Below are positions 15,891 through 25,114 of a stretch of 64,000 nucleotides of DNA, piece by piece. The first letter of the stretch is position 1. Each line of letters starts with the position of its first letter. Below the pieces are notes generated by a model. That model searched no databases. It saw only the letters and a program-made list of their open reading frames with translations, and was not told where the DNA came from. The stretch covers positions 1,488,001 to 1,552,000 of the forward strand of contig NZ_OZ209244.1 in the NCBI RefSeq assembly GCF_964642095.1, written 5' to 3'. A program made the position numbers and the translations under genes. This DNA comes from Fretibacterium fastidiosum (GTDB lineage: Bacteria; Synergistota; Synergistia; Synergistales; Aminobacteriaceae).

Positions 15891-17059
15891 GCCCGCCCTC
15901 CCATGCGCCCCATCCGCCAGACCTCGTCCAGGGAATATTCGTCGAGCCAACGGGCGAGATCCAGGGTATCCGCGGGCGTGATCGTCGCCTCCCCCTCCTC
16001 GCCGACATCCATCACGTAGACCTCGTCGGGTTTCAAGAAACGGACGAACCGATCGGAGTGGGTCGTGACGATCAACTGAGTCCTGGCGGAGGCCTCCCGC
16101 ATCAACTGGGCCAACAGGTCCAGAAGCTCGGGGTGCAGGCTGACCTCCGGCTCGTCGATCATCGTCACCGTCGAGAGCTCGGGGCTCTGCAGCAGGGCCG
16201 TCAACCAGAGGAAGCGCAGGGTCCCCTCCGAAAGCTCATCGGCGTATATCGGGCTCTCAAACTTTTTGTCCTTCCAGGACAAAGCCAGCATCCCTGCGGC
16301 TGCGGGCGGAAAAGTCAGCTCCTCGAAATCCGGGTAAGCCGCCCTCAGGGCGTCCGTTACCGCATCGAAGCGGGGCCGGTCGCTCTCCCTCAGGGAGTAC
16401 AGAAACGGGAGAAGGGCCTCACCATTTGCCCCCGGCAGGTCAGCCGGTTTTACGGGTTGAGGCAGTTTGATCGGAGCTCTCGATCCCACGTCCAGGGTAT
16501 GATACTGCGTTGCGGTCGCCAGGACGCGGCGCAGGGCCTCCGGCTGACGAAACATCCTGGGGACCTGGGAGAGGGCCGTCTCCCCTGGGTTGTAGTCCCA
16601 GTCCGGGACGTCCAGGCGCTTCGTCTCCGTGTTGTAGTACTCGACCCTCCCATGGTGGGCGTCGATGTAAAAAAAAGGCCTGGGACGATCCGACTTCTGC
16701 TGCGACAGCGTCTCCTGGGTTATGGAAGAGCCGGCTCCCCTGGGCTCCATTTGAAGCCGATACCTCAGAGGCTCGTAACCGGGCACCTCCATATCGACGG
16801 CCAACGCCATTTCTTCGCATTTGCCACGAGTCAACAGCTTTGCGACCCCTCCGAATCGGGACAGGGTTTCGCCCAACCTCCCAGCGGCCGAGGCGGAGAG
16901 GAGCGTAAGGGCGTCCAAAAAGGAGGTCTTCCCCACCCCGTTCGCACCGATCAGGACCATGAAGGGCCTCACTGGAATATCCAGCGATCGCAGCCTCCGA
17001 AATCCCTCTATGGCAATTCTCCTGATCTTGTAGGTCCCGAACGCCGCCTGCTCGTTCAT
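15887..17059 (-). CDS. AAA-type ATPase (AAA_21/COG4637-like), putative defence ATPase
   Basis: This 390-residue ATPase has SMC/OLD-like architecture in one chain. An N-terminal RRIAIEGFRRLRSLDI leads to Walker A GANGVGKTSFLDAL near residue 38. A variable middle region of about 200 residues follows, then an ABC-type signature region (ELSEGTLRFLWL near 274), Walker B MIDEPEVSLHPELLD near 300 and a switch THSDRFVRF near 331. AAGGAGAGAGCC precedes the ATG. It is translationally coupled to the broken DUF4276 gene. Such ATPase plus Toprim-like pairs resemble the logic of PARIS- and OLD-type phage-defence modules; defence function is inference only. Confidence 0.8.
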   Translation of the reverse strand: MNEQAAFGTYKIRRIAIEGFRRLRSLDIPVRPFMVLIGANGVGKTSFLDALTLLSASAAGRLGETLSRFGGVAKLLTRGKCEEMALAVDMEVPGYEPLRYRLQMEPRGAGSSITQETLSQQKSDRPRPFFYIDAHHGRVEYYNTETKRLDVPDWDYNPGETALSQVPRMFRQPEALRRVLATATQYHTLDVGSRAPIKLPQPVKPADLPGANGEALLPFLYSLRESDRPRFDAVTDALRAAYPDFEELTFPPAAAGMLALSWKDKKFESPIYADELSEGTLRFLWLTALLQSPELSTVTMIDEPEVSLHPELLDLLAQLMREASARTQLIVTTHSDRFVRFLKPDEVYVMDVGEEGEATITPADTLDLARWLDEYSLDEVWRMGRMGGRA

Positions 17060-17228
17060 GGCTCTCTCCTTTCATCCGAAGAAAATCCGATCCGCCCCAG
17101 GCGCCTTTCGCGGGGGCTCCCGCGACCCGATACATCGCGATGGGGTCAAAGACCCGCTCAAAGAAGACCCGATACGAAAATCCGTCGTTCGTCGTTTTCA
17201 TCGCCCCCTCTCGTCGTCTCCGGCCCCC

Positions 17229-19025
17229 TCACTCCCTGCCGAAGCGCCTCAGGAGCTCCTCCGGCCCTAGGACCAGCATCGTGGGCCTGCCGTGGGGGCA
17301 GTGGAAGGGCTGAACGCACCGGTGGAGGTCGCGCCACAGCGCGAGGGCCTCCGCGGGGGCCAGAGCGGTGGTGAGCTTCACGGCCGCCTTGCAGGCCATG
17401 GTCGCCCATGTGCGCCACAAAAGCTCCTTCGCGTCGCCGTCCCGGTCCGCCTTCAGCGCAGCCAGGGACGCCCTCAGCAGGGCCTCCGGCTCCGGCGCGC
17501 CGTCGGGCAGCGCGGGGACGGCGGCGAGGCGCAGGCCGCCCTCGTGGCTCTCCAGGCTGAAGCCCGCCGCTTCGAGGGCGGCGCGGTACTCCTCCGCCTC
17601 CAGGGCCAGCGTCGGCGGCAGCGGCGTCGGGAGCAGGAGCTTCTGGACCGCCGCCTCTCCCATCGCCCGATCGCGGATCCGTTCGTAGCCCACCCGCTCG
17701 TGCGCCGCATGGGGGTCCATCAGCACCAGCCCATCCGGCGCGTCGAAGACCAGATAGCCCTGGGAGGTCTGGCCCATGTAGACCGGAGCCTCCACCGCCG
17801 GAACGCCCTCCGGCTTCGGGCTCGGCTCGCTTTCCTCCCTCCACGGCGCCGGTGCCGTGGGGGGCTCCGCCTCGGGCCGGTCGGCTCCGCCGAAGTCGGG
17901 CGGCTCGACGCGGCTGAAGGGGGGCAGGGGAGGGGAGGAGGCAGGGGGCGGGGCAGGACGGGGGGCCGCAGGGCGGGGCGCAGGGCCCTCCCGGAAGCTC
18001 CAGCCGCGCTCCATGACGGCGGCGCGGGACCCCGCGCCCAACGCCGGCGCGCCCGCCGGCGGGAACGTCAGAGGGGCCGGGGCGCCCAGCTTCCCCGCCG
18101 CCTCCCGCACGGCCTCGAACACCTCCCCCGCGTAGCGGAAGCGCACCTCCGCTTTGGCCGGGTGGATGTTGACGTCCACCAGCGACGGGTCCAGGGACAG
18201 GAACAGGGCCCAGTTCCCCGTCAGCTCCCGCGCGGCTGCAGTCACCGCCCCCTTGACGACGGGGTCGTTCACGGCGCGCCCGTTGACGAAGGCCATGACA
18301 TCGCTGCGGCCCTGCCGCGACTGCAGCCAGGCGACGAGGGACAGGTGTCCGGCCTCGGCCTCCGCCGTCTGAACGGGGGGCTCCGCGCCCCACAACCGCT
18401 CCAGGACGCGCCGGCGGTCCCCCGCCCCGTCCGTGGCGAGGACCTCGCGCCCGTCGTGCTCCAGGGCGAAGCTCACGTCCGGCCGGGCCACGGCGTACTC
18501 CCGCATGACGGAGGCCGCGCGGCGCAGCTCCCCCGCCGCGCTCTTCATGAACTTGCGCCGCGCGGGGAGCTCCTTGAACAGCTCGTCCGCCTGGACGCGC
18601 GTCCCCGGCGCGCAGGCTGCGGCGACGTGCTCCGTCACGTGCCCTCCCGAAGCTCGGATCAGGCCGCCCGCCCCGCCCTCCGGACGGCTGCGGATCTCGA
18701 GGTCCGCCACCGCGACAAGGCTGGCCAGCGCCTCGCCCCGATAGCCCAAGGTGCGGATGCTCTCAAGGTCCTCGATGCCCCGGAGCTTGCTGGTGGCGTG
18801 CGGCAGAAGCGCCAGGGGCAGGTCCTCAAAGCCGATGCCGCAGCCGTCGTCCTCCACCACGATGCGCAGCCGCCCTCCGTCCCACAGGCGCACCCGCACC
18901 CGGCGCGCGCCCGCGTCCAGCGCGTTCTCCACCAGTTCCTTGACGGCCGAGGCCGGACGCTCCACCACCTCGCCCGCCGCGATGCGGGTCCAGACTCCCT
19001 CCGGCAGCTCCCGAATCTCAGGCAT
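17229..19025 (-). CDS. mutL: DNA mismatch repair protein MutL
   Basis: MutL couples mismatch recognition by MutS to strand removal. The 598-residue product has the GHKL ATPase motifs at the N-terminus: AAGEVVERPASAVKELVENALDAG, VEDDGCGI and the lid ATSKLRGIEDLESI followed by GYRGEAL. A proline-rich linker spans about 330–410. The C-terminal domain carries DPHAAHERVGYE near residue 436, a version of the endonuclease motif DQHAxxExxxxE with proline replacing glutamine, plus ACKAAVK and CPHGRPT. This suggests a nicking-competent MutL, as in organisms without MutH. Its start overlaps the mutS stop by 8 bases. Confidence 0.95.
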   Translation of the reverse strand: MPEIRELPEGVWTRIAAGEVVERPASAVKELVENALDAGARRVRVRLWDGGRLRIVVEDDGCGIGFEDLPLALLPHATSKLRGIEDLESIRTLGYRGEALASLVAVADLEIRSRPEGGAGGLIRASGGHVTEHVAAACAPGTRVQADELFKELPARRKFMKSAAGELRRAASVMREYAVARPDVSFALEHDGREVLATDGAGDRRRVLERLWGAEPPVQTAEAEAGHLSLVAWLQSRQGRSDVMAFVNGRAVNDPVVKGAVTAAARELTGNWALFLSLDPSLVDVNIHPAKAEVRFRYAGEVFEAVREAAGKLGAPAPLTFPPAGAPALGAGSRAAVMERGWSFREGPAPRPAAPRPAPPPASSPPLPPFSRVEPPDFGGADRPEAEPPTAPAPWREESEPSPKPEGVPAVEAPVYMGQTSQGYLVFDAPDGLVLMDPHAAHERVGYERIRDRAMGEAAVQKLLLPTPLPPTLALEAEEYRAALEAAGFSLESHEGGLRLAAVPALPDGAPEPEALLRASLAALKADRDGDAKELLWRTWATMACKAAVKLTTALAPAEALALWRDLHRCVQPFHCPHGRPTMLVLGPEELLRRFGRE

Positions 19026-21609
19026 GGCTCAACGCCCTCACGCTCTTCTCCTTCAGGCGGCGAAGGGCCTCCAGCGCCTGATCCGGCGTCAGGTCCGTCA
19101 CGTCCAGCTCCGCCAGCTCCTCCACCACGGCGTCCGTCTCCGGCGAGAACAGGAGAAGCTGGCGCCTCAGCGCCTTCTGGGGCAGGGGAGGGGGGACGTC
19201 CGCACGCTCAAAGCCCTCGCGCTCGAAGAGCTCCAGGAGCTCGAAGGCTCGGCGCAGCACGGAGGGGGGCAGGCCCGCAAGCCGCGCAACCTCGATGCCG
19301 TAGGAGCGGTCCGCCGGGCCGGGCGTCACCTGGTGGAGGAACAGGATCCCCGTCTTCCCCTCGGCCACGGCCATGCTGAGGTTTTTCACGCCTGGAAGCC
19401 GGTCCTCTAGGTGGGTCAGCTCGTGGTAGTGCGTGGCGAAGAGCACGCGCGCCCGGGTCTCCGCCTGCAGGTGCTCCAGCACGGCCCAGGCGATGCTCAT
19501 CCCGTCCCAGGTGGCCGTCCCCCGCCCCACCTCGTCCAGGATCACGAGGCTTCGATCCGTGACGTTGTTCAGGATGTTGGCCGTCTCCAGCATCTCCACC
19601 ATGAAGGTGCTGCTGCCCCGCACTAGGTCGTCCCGCGCGCCGATGCGCGTGAACACCCGGTCCACGAGGCCTATGACGGCGCTCTCCGCCGGGAGCCAGA
19701 GGCCCGCCTGGGCCATGATGGAGAGGAGCGCCGTCATGCGCAGCCAGGTGGACTTGCCCGCCATGTTGGGACCGGTCAGGATGACGACGCGGGCGTCGTC
19801 TTTCCCCAGCGTCACGTCGTTGGGGACGAAGGCCGCGTCCGCCATGGCCGCCTCCAGCACCGGGTGACGGCCCCCCCGGACGGAGAACTCTGCGGACTCG
19901 TTCACCGTGGGGCGGACGAAGTTTCGCTCCCGCGCCACGACGGCCTCGGAAGCCAGACAATCCAGCACGCCCAGGAGGCGCCCCGTCACCTGCAGGTCGG
20001 CGCCGGCCTGCACCACGCACTCCGTCACCTGCCGGTAGAGCTCCCCCTCGACGCGCGCGATCTCCCCCTCGCTGCGCAGCATCCGGTCCTGAAACTCCCT
20101 TAGCTCCGCCGTGACGAAGCGCTCCGCGTTGACCAGGGTCTGCCGGCGCTCGAAGTGGGGCGGCACCGTGGTCAGGCCCGTGCGCCCGACCTCTAGGTAA
20201 TAGCCGAAGGCCCGGTTGTAGCCGACCTTCAGCCGCGGCGTGGCGCAGGCCGCGCGCTCGCGCTCCAGGTAGTCCTCCAGCCAGGCCTCCCCCTTCCCCG
20301 CAGCGTCGCGCCAGGAGGCCAGCTCGGGGCTGAAGGAGGACCGGATCACGGGCCCCTGTCCCAGCGCCCGCGGCAGGTCGTCCTCGAGGGCTTCCTCAAG
20401 GTATTGGCGAAGAGCCGAGGCGTCGGGGAAGGAGCGGAACAGGCCCGCCAGGGGCTCCGGGAACTCCACGGCGAGGAGGTCCGGCAGGAGGCGCAGGGTG
20501 TCGCGGACCGCGGCCAGGTCCCGCGGCGTCCCCTCGCCCAGGGCGAGGCGCGACAGGGCACGCTCCACGTCCCGCATCCCGGCCAGGAGGTCCTGGAGGC
20601 GGGAGGACGCGGGCGCGTCGTCTGCGATGAGGCCGATGCAGGCCTGGCGGCGCTCGATGGCGGCGACGTCCATCAGCGGGCGCAGCAGCCAGCCCCGCAG
20701 CGTGCGGCGTCCCATGGGGGTGCGGCAGCGGTCCAGGCAGGAGAACAGCGAGGCACCTCCCGCCGCCGTCTCCGGGATCAGCTCCAGGTTGCGCTGGGCG
20801 GCCTCGTCGATGACCATGCGCCCCTTCACGAAGAGCGGCGTCACGCGCAGCACGTGGCGCACCGCGCTGAACTGCGTCGCGGAGAGGTAGTCCAGCACGG
20901 CCCAGGCCGGCCCCACGCAGGGGTCCTCCTCCTCGACGCCGAAGGACGCGAGGCGCGAGCCGCCCAGGGCGGAGGAGAGCCTGCGGGCCGCGTTCGCCGT
21001 CTTGAAGGCCTCCGGGGCGGCGGGGCGCAGGGGCCGCCCCTCCAGAAAGTCCGGCAGGGCGCCTTCCAGGTTGGAGGGGAAGAGCACCTCCCCCGGCGCG
21101 AAGGCCGAGAGCAGCGCCGCGGCCTCCTCCTCCGGCAGCGTGCCGGCCTCGAGGCTGCCCGTCTCCACGGCCAGGAGCGCCAGCGCCGCGCGTCCGTTCC
21201 GCAGGGGCAGGAGGGCGGCCAGGTGCCCCGCCTCCGTCCCCTCCTCGGGCACGTAGGTGCCGGGTGTCACGACGCGCACCACGCGCCGCTCCACCACGCC
21301 CTTCGACGGGACCGCGCCGACCTGCTCGCAGATGGCGGCGCGGTAGCCGGCCTTGATCAGCCGGCCGAGGTAGAGGGAGAGCGCGTGGTGCGGCACGCCG
21401 GCCATGGGGATCTTCTTCTCGCTGTCCCGCGCGGTCAGCGCGATGTCCAGCACGGACGCGGCGACGCGGGCGTCATCGAAGAAGAGCTCGTAGAAATCCC
21501 CCATCCGAAACAGCAGGAGCGCGTCCGGGTACCGCTCCTTGAAGGCCTTGTACTGATCCAGCCAGGGTGTCATCCTGACGTCTCCGGGGACCGCTTCCTC
21601 CCTCGCCAC
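19018..21609 (-). CDS. mutS: DNA mismatch repair protein MutS
   Basis: MutS recognises base mismatches and small loops. The mismatch-binding FxE motif is visible in LLLFRMGDFYELFFDDARVA near the N-terminus. The C-terminal ATPase has Walker A TGPNMAGKSTW (about 612–622), the signature segment GSSTFMVEM, Walker B VILDEVGRGTATWDG and the histidine switch ATHYHEL. The start is uncertain: GTG 21609 lies 2 bases after the ttcA stop with GGAGG upstream, while ATG 21573 (MTPWLDQYKAF) also has GGAG 8 bases before it and matches the usual family start. Length is 863 or 851 residues, typical. The operon order is ttcA–mutS–mutL. Confidence 0.95.
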   Translation of the reverse strand: MAREEAVPGDVRMTPWLDQYKAFKERYPDALLLFRMGDFYELFFDDARVAASVLDIALTARDSEKKIPMAGVPHHALSLYLGRLIKAGYRAAICEQVGAVPSKGVVERRVVRVVTPGTYVPEEGTEAGHLAALLPLRNGRAALALLAVETGSLEAGTLPEEEAAALLSAFAPGEVLFPSNLEGALPDFLEGRPLRPAAPEAFKTANAARRLSSALGGSRLASFGVEEEDPCVGPAWAVLDYLSATQFSAVRHVLRVTPLFVKGRMVIDEAAQRNLELIPETAAGGASLFSCLDRCRTPMGRRTLRGWLLRPLMDVAAIERRQACIGLIADDAPASSRLQDLLAGMRDVERALSRLALGEGTPRDLAAVRDTLRLLPDLLAVEFPEPLAGLFRSFPDASALRQYLEEALEDDLPRALGQGPVIRSSFSPELASWRDAAGKGEAWLEDYLERERAACATPRLKVGYNRAFGYYLEVGRTGLTTVPPHFERRQTLVNAERFVTAELREFQDRMLRSEGEIARVEGELYRQVTECVVQAGADLQVTGRLLGVLDCLASEAVVARERNFVRPTVNESAEFSVRGGRHPVLEAAMADAAFVPNDVTLGKDDARVVILTGPNMAGKSTWLRMTALLSIMAQAGLWLPAESAVIGLVDRVFTRIGARDDLVRGSSTFMVEMLETANILNNVTDRSLVILDEVGRGTATWDGMSIAWAVLEHLQAETRARVLFATHYHELTHLEDRLPGVKNLSMAVAEGKTGILFLHQVTPGPADRSYGIEVARLAGLPPSVLRRAFELLELFEREGFERADVPPPLPQKALRRQLLLFSPETDAVVEELAELDVTDLTPDQALEALRRLKEKSVRALSHA

Positions 21610-21611
21610 GG

Positions 21612-22388
21612 TCAGGCCCCCTCCTTCCATGCGTCCTGACCGCTCAGGCGCTCCAGCGCGTTGAGCAGCTTGCCGTTCAGGTCGGGCACGTCGGCCCGAA
21701 GGTCGGACAGGAGGGCGCGCACGCGCTGCCGCTCCGTGTGCCCGGCCCAGGGGCAGGCCGCGTGAGCCAGCACCGGCAGGGCCAGGCGCCGCGCCTCGTC
21801 GACGATCGCGGGCTCCGTGGAGAGCACCAGGGGGCGGATCACCGTGACGCCGGCCCTCGACATGTGGACGACGGGCAGGAAGCTCCGCGCCCTCCCGGCC
21901 TGGAGCAGGTTCATGAAGAACGTCTCCGCGGCGTCGTCCAGGGTGTGTCCCAGCGCCAGCCTGTTGAAGCCGTGCTGAGCGGCCCAGGAGCTCAGGACCC
22001 CGCGGCGCATGTTGGCGCAGAAGCTGCAGGGGGAGCGCTCCTGGCGCTCCTGAATGATCTCGACGATGGGTTGGGGCGCCACGGCGTAGGGCACGCCGCG
22101 GGCCGCGCAGTAGGCCGCGAGCCCCCTCGTGTCCATGCCCGTCAGGCCCACGGTGCAGGCGGCCAGCTCGAAGGGAACCGGACTGCACCCCCGGAGGTCC
22201 GACAGGGCGTGGAGCAGGACGAGGCTGTCCTTGCCCCCCGACAGGCCCACCAACACCCGGTCCCCCGGCTCGATCATGCGCCAGCGCGCCAGCGCGCGTC
22301 CGACACGCCTCCGCAGGGCGTGGCACAGCGGCGTGCCCCAGGCCTCCTGCGCGGCCTCCCCGGCCAAAGCTTCACGGTCCAGCTCCAA
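21612..22388 (-). CDS. ttcA: TtcA-like tRNA 2-thiolation enzyme (PP-loop ATPase)
   Basis: TtcA thiolates cytidine 32 of tRNA using ATP activation and an iron–sulfur cluster. The 258-residue product has the PP-loop signature VLVGLSGGKDSLVLLH near residue 47 and the CxxC motif CSFCANMRRG near 119 followed by LALGHTLDDAAETFFMNLL. A third cysteine occurs in ACPWAGHTERQRVR near 210, in the position expected for the second half of the CxxC pair. An N-terminal extension of some 20 residues precedes the core. It is the first gene of the ttcA–mutS–mutL unit and abuts mutS by 2 bases. Related TtuA-type thiolases are the main alternative. Confidence 0.85.
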   Translation of the reverse strand: MELDREALAGEAAQEAWGTPLCHALRRRVGRALARWRMIEPGDRVLVGLSGGKDSLVLLHALSDLRGCSPVPFELAACTVGLTGMDTRGLAAYCAARGVPYAVAPQPIVEIIQERQERSPCSFCANMRRGVLSSWAAQHGFNRLALGHTLDDAAETFFMNLLQAGRARSFLPVVHMSRAGVTVIRPLVLSTEPAIVDEARRLALPVLAHAACPWAGHTERQRVRALLSDLRADVPDLNGKLLNALERLSGQDAWKEGA

Positions 22389-22453
22389 ACGGCAGCAGCT
22401 CCTTCTTTTTTAAAGCGAAACTCCCCCAGCGAAACTATGATAACACAGGTGGA

Positions 22454-23728
22454 TTAGAGCCTCGTGGAGCGATACGCGGCGCGCTCCTCCTCCGGCACCA
22501 TGCTGCCGCCGGTGCTCCAGACGACGTGGACGGAGCGCTTCAGTTGCTCCTCCGTGAAGCGGCGGCAGTACGCCCGCCCCGCTTCGGTCCCGAAGACGGC
22601 CTCCAGCGCGGCGTAAGCGGCGCAGGCGCTCGGCTCCATGAACAGGCCCTCGGTCCCCTCCAGCAGGCGCAGGTAATCGTAGAGCCGGCCGTCGCTGACG
22701 GTGGCGATGCCGTCCAGCATGTCCCTCATCACCCGCCCCACGAAGCCGGAGGGTCGTCCCACGGCCAGCCCGTCGGCCTGGGTGCGTCCCGTCAGGCCGA
22801 CGTCCTGAACGGAGATGCCGTTCCCCTTGCCTGTGGCCATGCCCAGCAGCATACAGGGAGCCTGAACGGGCTCGGCGAAGAAGGCGTGCACGCCGTCGCC
22901 GAAGAGCTGTTTGAAGCCGAAGGTCACGCCCCCCGGCGCGCCGCCGACGCCGCAGGGAACGTAGAGGAACAGGGGACGGTCCGCCCCCGGCGCGATGCCC
23001 AGCTCCTCCAGCTGGACCCTGGTGCGCCCCCCCGCCACGGCGTAGCCGAGGAAGAGCATCCGCGAGCTCTCGTCGTCCACAAAGAAGCTCTTCGGGTCCT
23101 CGTCGGAGAGCCGTCGTCCCTCCCGCACCGCAGCGCTGTAATCGCCGTCGTACTCCTTGACCGTGACCCCGTGGCGGCGCAGCAGGTCCTTCTTCCAGCG
23201 GCGTGCGTCCGACGACATGTGGACGATGGCCTGGTAGCCAATGGCCGCGGACATGATGCCGATGCTCAGGCCAAGGTTCCCCGTGGAGCCCACCTGCATC
23301 TTGTACTGGGCGAAAAAGTCCCGGTGGTCCGCCAGGACGGAGTAGTCGTCGGTCGGGCGCAGGATGCCGGCCTTCAGGGCGAGTTCCTCGGTGCGGCAGA
23401 GCACCTCGTAGATGCCGCCGCGCGCCTTGACGGACCCCGCGATGGGCAGGTCGCCGTCCCGCTTCAGGAACAGGCGGCCCGGTACGGGTGCGGAGAGCGC
23501 CGCCTGCATCCGGGGCGTCTCCGTGAGGGGAGACTCGATGATGCCGTCCCCCGTCTCCGGGAAGCGGCGTTTCAGGAACGGGGCGAAGCGGAGAAGCCGC
23601 GCCGCCGCGTCCTCCACCATGGCCCCGTCCAGCGGGAAGCCGGGATCGGCCTCCGCGAAGGGCTTGACGTCCGGGTTCAGCCACAGAAAATCCCGCGCCT
23701 CAACGAGTTCGGATGGAACGTTACGCAT
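22454..23728 (-). CDS. dsdA: D-serine dehydratase (D-serine ammonia-lyase)
   Basis: This PLP enzyme deaminates D-serine to pyruvate and ammonia. The 424-residue product shows the fold-type II features: the PLP lysine in PIAGSVKARGGIYEVL (about 106–121), the substrate loop VGSTGNLGLSIGIMSAAIGY, the characteristic VHMSSDARRWKKDLLRRHGV, and the glycine-rich phosphate-binding PCGVGGAPGGVTFGF. ATG 23728 was chosen because GAGGAGG lies 8 bases upstream; the frame stays open further upstream but without family similarity. No dsdX transporter or dsdC regulator is adjacent. The 393-base divergent gap before the next gene (23729–24121) shows no gene. Confidence 0.93.
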   Translation of the reverse strand: MRNVPSELVEARDFLWLNPDVKPFAEADPGFPLDGAMVEDAAARLLRFAPFLKRRFPETGDGIIESPLTETPRMQAALSAPVPGRLFLKRDGDLPIAGSVKARGGIYEVLCRTEELALKAGILRPTDDYSVLADHRDFFAQYKMQVGSTGNLGLSIGIMSAAIGYQAIVHMSSDARRWKKDLLRRHGVTVKEYDGDYSAAVREGRRLSDEDPKSFFVDDESSRMLFLGYAVAGGRTRVQLEELGIAPGADRPLFLYVPCGVGGAPGGVTFGFKQLFGDGVHAFFAEPVQAPCMLLGMATGKGNGISVQDVGLTGRTQADGLAVGRPSGFVGRVMRDMLDGIATVSDGRLYDYLRLLEGTEGLFMEPSACAAYAALEAVFGTEAGRAYCRRFTEEQLKRSVHVVWSTGGSMVPEEERAAYRSTRL

Positions 23729-24121
23729 TCTGACGACCTCCTCATGGGATTCTGACGACCCCGTCATCGCGGCCGGGCTGCGCGCGCCGGGAGAACGCCC
23801 CCTCGCCGGCCCTTCCGCCTCCCCGGTCGGCGGCAGGCAAAATCCGCTTCGGTCGGGGCCTCCGTTTCGACGGGTCGACGGGCCTTTTGGGAAGATCATA
23901 GCACATGGACGCCGCGCGGAGGAATCGAGGAGGGCCGCACGGCGCAAGACGGCGGAGCGGCGGGTTATGGCCTTTCCCGCCGCGCTATAGTACAATGCCT
24001 CCTGAAGGGTGTCGGCGCAACCCGTTTTCGGCGTTCCATCGCAGCCGACGGACGGGGCCGCTCCTTCGAGGCCGGGCGGTTGGGTGTCTCAATTTCGTTA
24101 TGGAGAGAAGGGGGATCACAA

Positions 24122-25084
24122 ATGAACGAAGTGCTGCAACGGATCGCGGACGTCGGCGTCATACCCGTCGTCACCGTGGACAACCCGAACCACGCGCTGC
24201 CCCTCGGCACGGCCCTGCTGGAGGGGGACCTGCCTGTGGCGGAGGTCACCTTCCGCACCAACGCGGCGGAGGAATCCATCCGCGTCCTGGCCTCGGAGCT
24301 GCCGGACCTCCTCGTGGGGGCGGGCACCGTGCTGACCGTGGAACAGGCCCGAAAGGCCGTCTCCGCCGGCGCGAAGTTCATCACCAGCGCGGGCTTCAAC
24401 CCGGATTTGGTGGGGTACTGCATGGACAACGGAATCCTCGTCGTCCCCGGAGCCAACACGCCGACGCAGGTGGAGCAGGGGCTTCGGGCGGGACTCTCCC
24501 TGATGCGCTTCTTCCCCGCGGAACAGTCCGGCGGGCCGGCCATGCTGCGCGCCCTCTCGGCCCCCTACCACGCCATGCATTACATTCCCTCCGGGGGCGT
24601 GAACGCCGCGAACCTTCAGGGCTACCTGGCCCTGCCCTGCGTCCTGGCCGCGGCGGGCAGCTGGATGGCGCCGCCCGACCTCATCGCCGCGGAGAGGTTC
24701 GACGACGTCGCGCGGCTCTCGCGCCAGGCCGTCATCCAGGCCGTGGGCTTCGAGCTGGACCACGTGGGCATCAACGAGCCGGATGCGGGCACAGCCCAGG
24801 ACGAGTCCGAGCTCATGTGCGACCTCTTCGGCTTCCCGCTTCGGCAGGGCAACAAGAGCTTCTTCGTGGGCGACGGCTTCGAGTTCATGAAGACGCCCTT
24901 CCTCGGAATGCACGGACACATCGCGCTCTCCGTCCTCAGCATGACGCGCGCCCTGGCCTTCCTCGCCCGCAAGGGCATGGGGACGCGCAGCGAGACGGAG
25001 CGGCACGATGAGCGGGGGCGGCTGACCTTCGTCTACCTGGACCGCGAGATCGGGGGCTTCGCCATCCACCTGATGCAGCGATGA
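24122..25084 (+). CDS. KDPG/KHG-aldolase-fold protein lacking the catalytic lysine, fused to a VOC-like domain
   Basis: The first 205 of 320 residues follow 2-keto-3-deoxy-6-phosphogluconate aldolase closely: VGVIPVVTVDNPNHALPLG, the acid/base Glu41 in VAEVTFRT, LLVGAGTVLTVEQA, AGAKFITSAGFN, and IPSGGVNAANLQGYLA. The Schiff-base lysine that precedes FFPAE in this family is arginine here (LMRFFPAEQSGG, Arg129). The C-terminal 110 residues look like a vicinal-oxygen-chelate domain (FELDHVGINEPD, then GHIALSVLSMTRALAFLARKG). The start at ATG 24122 follows an AGGGGG site. An inactive or repurposed aldolase is likely; lyase activity is doubtful. Operon partners are absent. Confidence 0.8.
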   Translation: MNEVLQRIADVGVIPVVTVDNPNHALPLGTALLEGDLPVAEVTFRTNAAEESIRVLASELPDLLVGAGTVLTVEQARKAVSAGAKFITSAGFNPDLVGYCMDNGILVVPGANTPTQVEQGLRAGLSLMRFFPAEQSGGPAMLRALSAPYHAMHYIPSGGVNAANLQGYLALPCVLAAAGSWMAPPDLIAAERFDDVARLSRQAVIQAVGFELDHVGINEPDAGTAQDESELMCDLFGFPLRQGNKSFFVGDGFEFMKTPFLGMHGHIALSVLSMTRALAFLARKGMGTRSETERHDERGRLTFVYLDREIGGFAIHLMQR

Positions 25085-25114
25085 GGCCGCCGGGCGGATG
25101 GCCTCACCGCCCGC

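Noticed and set aside
16440..17201. Minus-strand frame beginning MKTTNDGFSYRVFF upstream of the ATPase
   Set aside because: It runs through the ATPase gene in a wrong frame, and its first 45 codons match no family I know; no ribosome-binding site was evident.
17158..18393. Long minus-strand frame (411 codons) in the mutL region
   Set aside because: It is a second frame of the mutL coding strand, rich in Gly/Arg/Ala, with no family motifs; MutL is clearly encoded in the other frame.
21610..22326. Upstream in-frame extension of mutS to 22326
   Set aside because: The extension overlaps ttcA entirely in another frame and lacks MutS similarity; GTG 21609 or ATG 21573 is the start.
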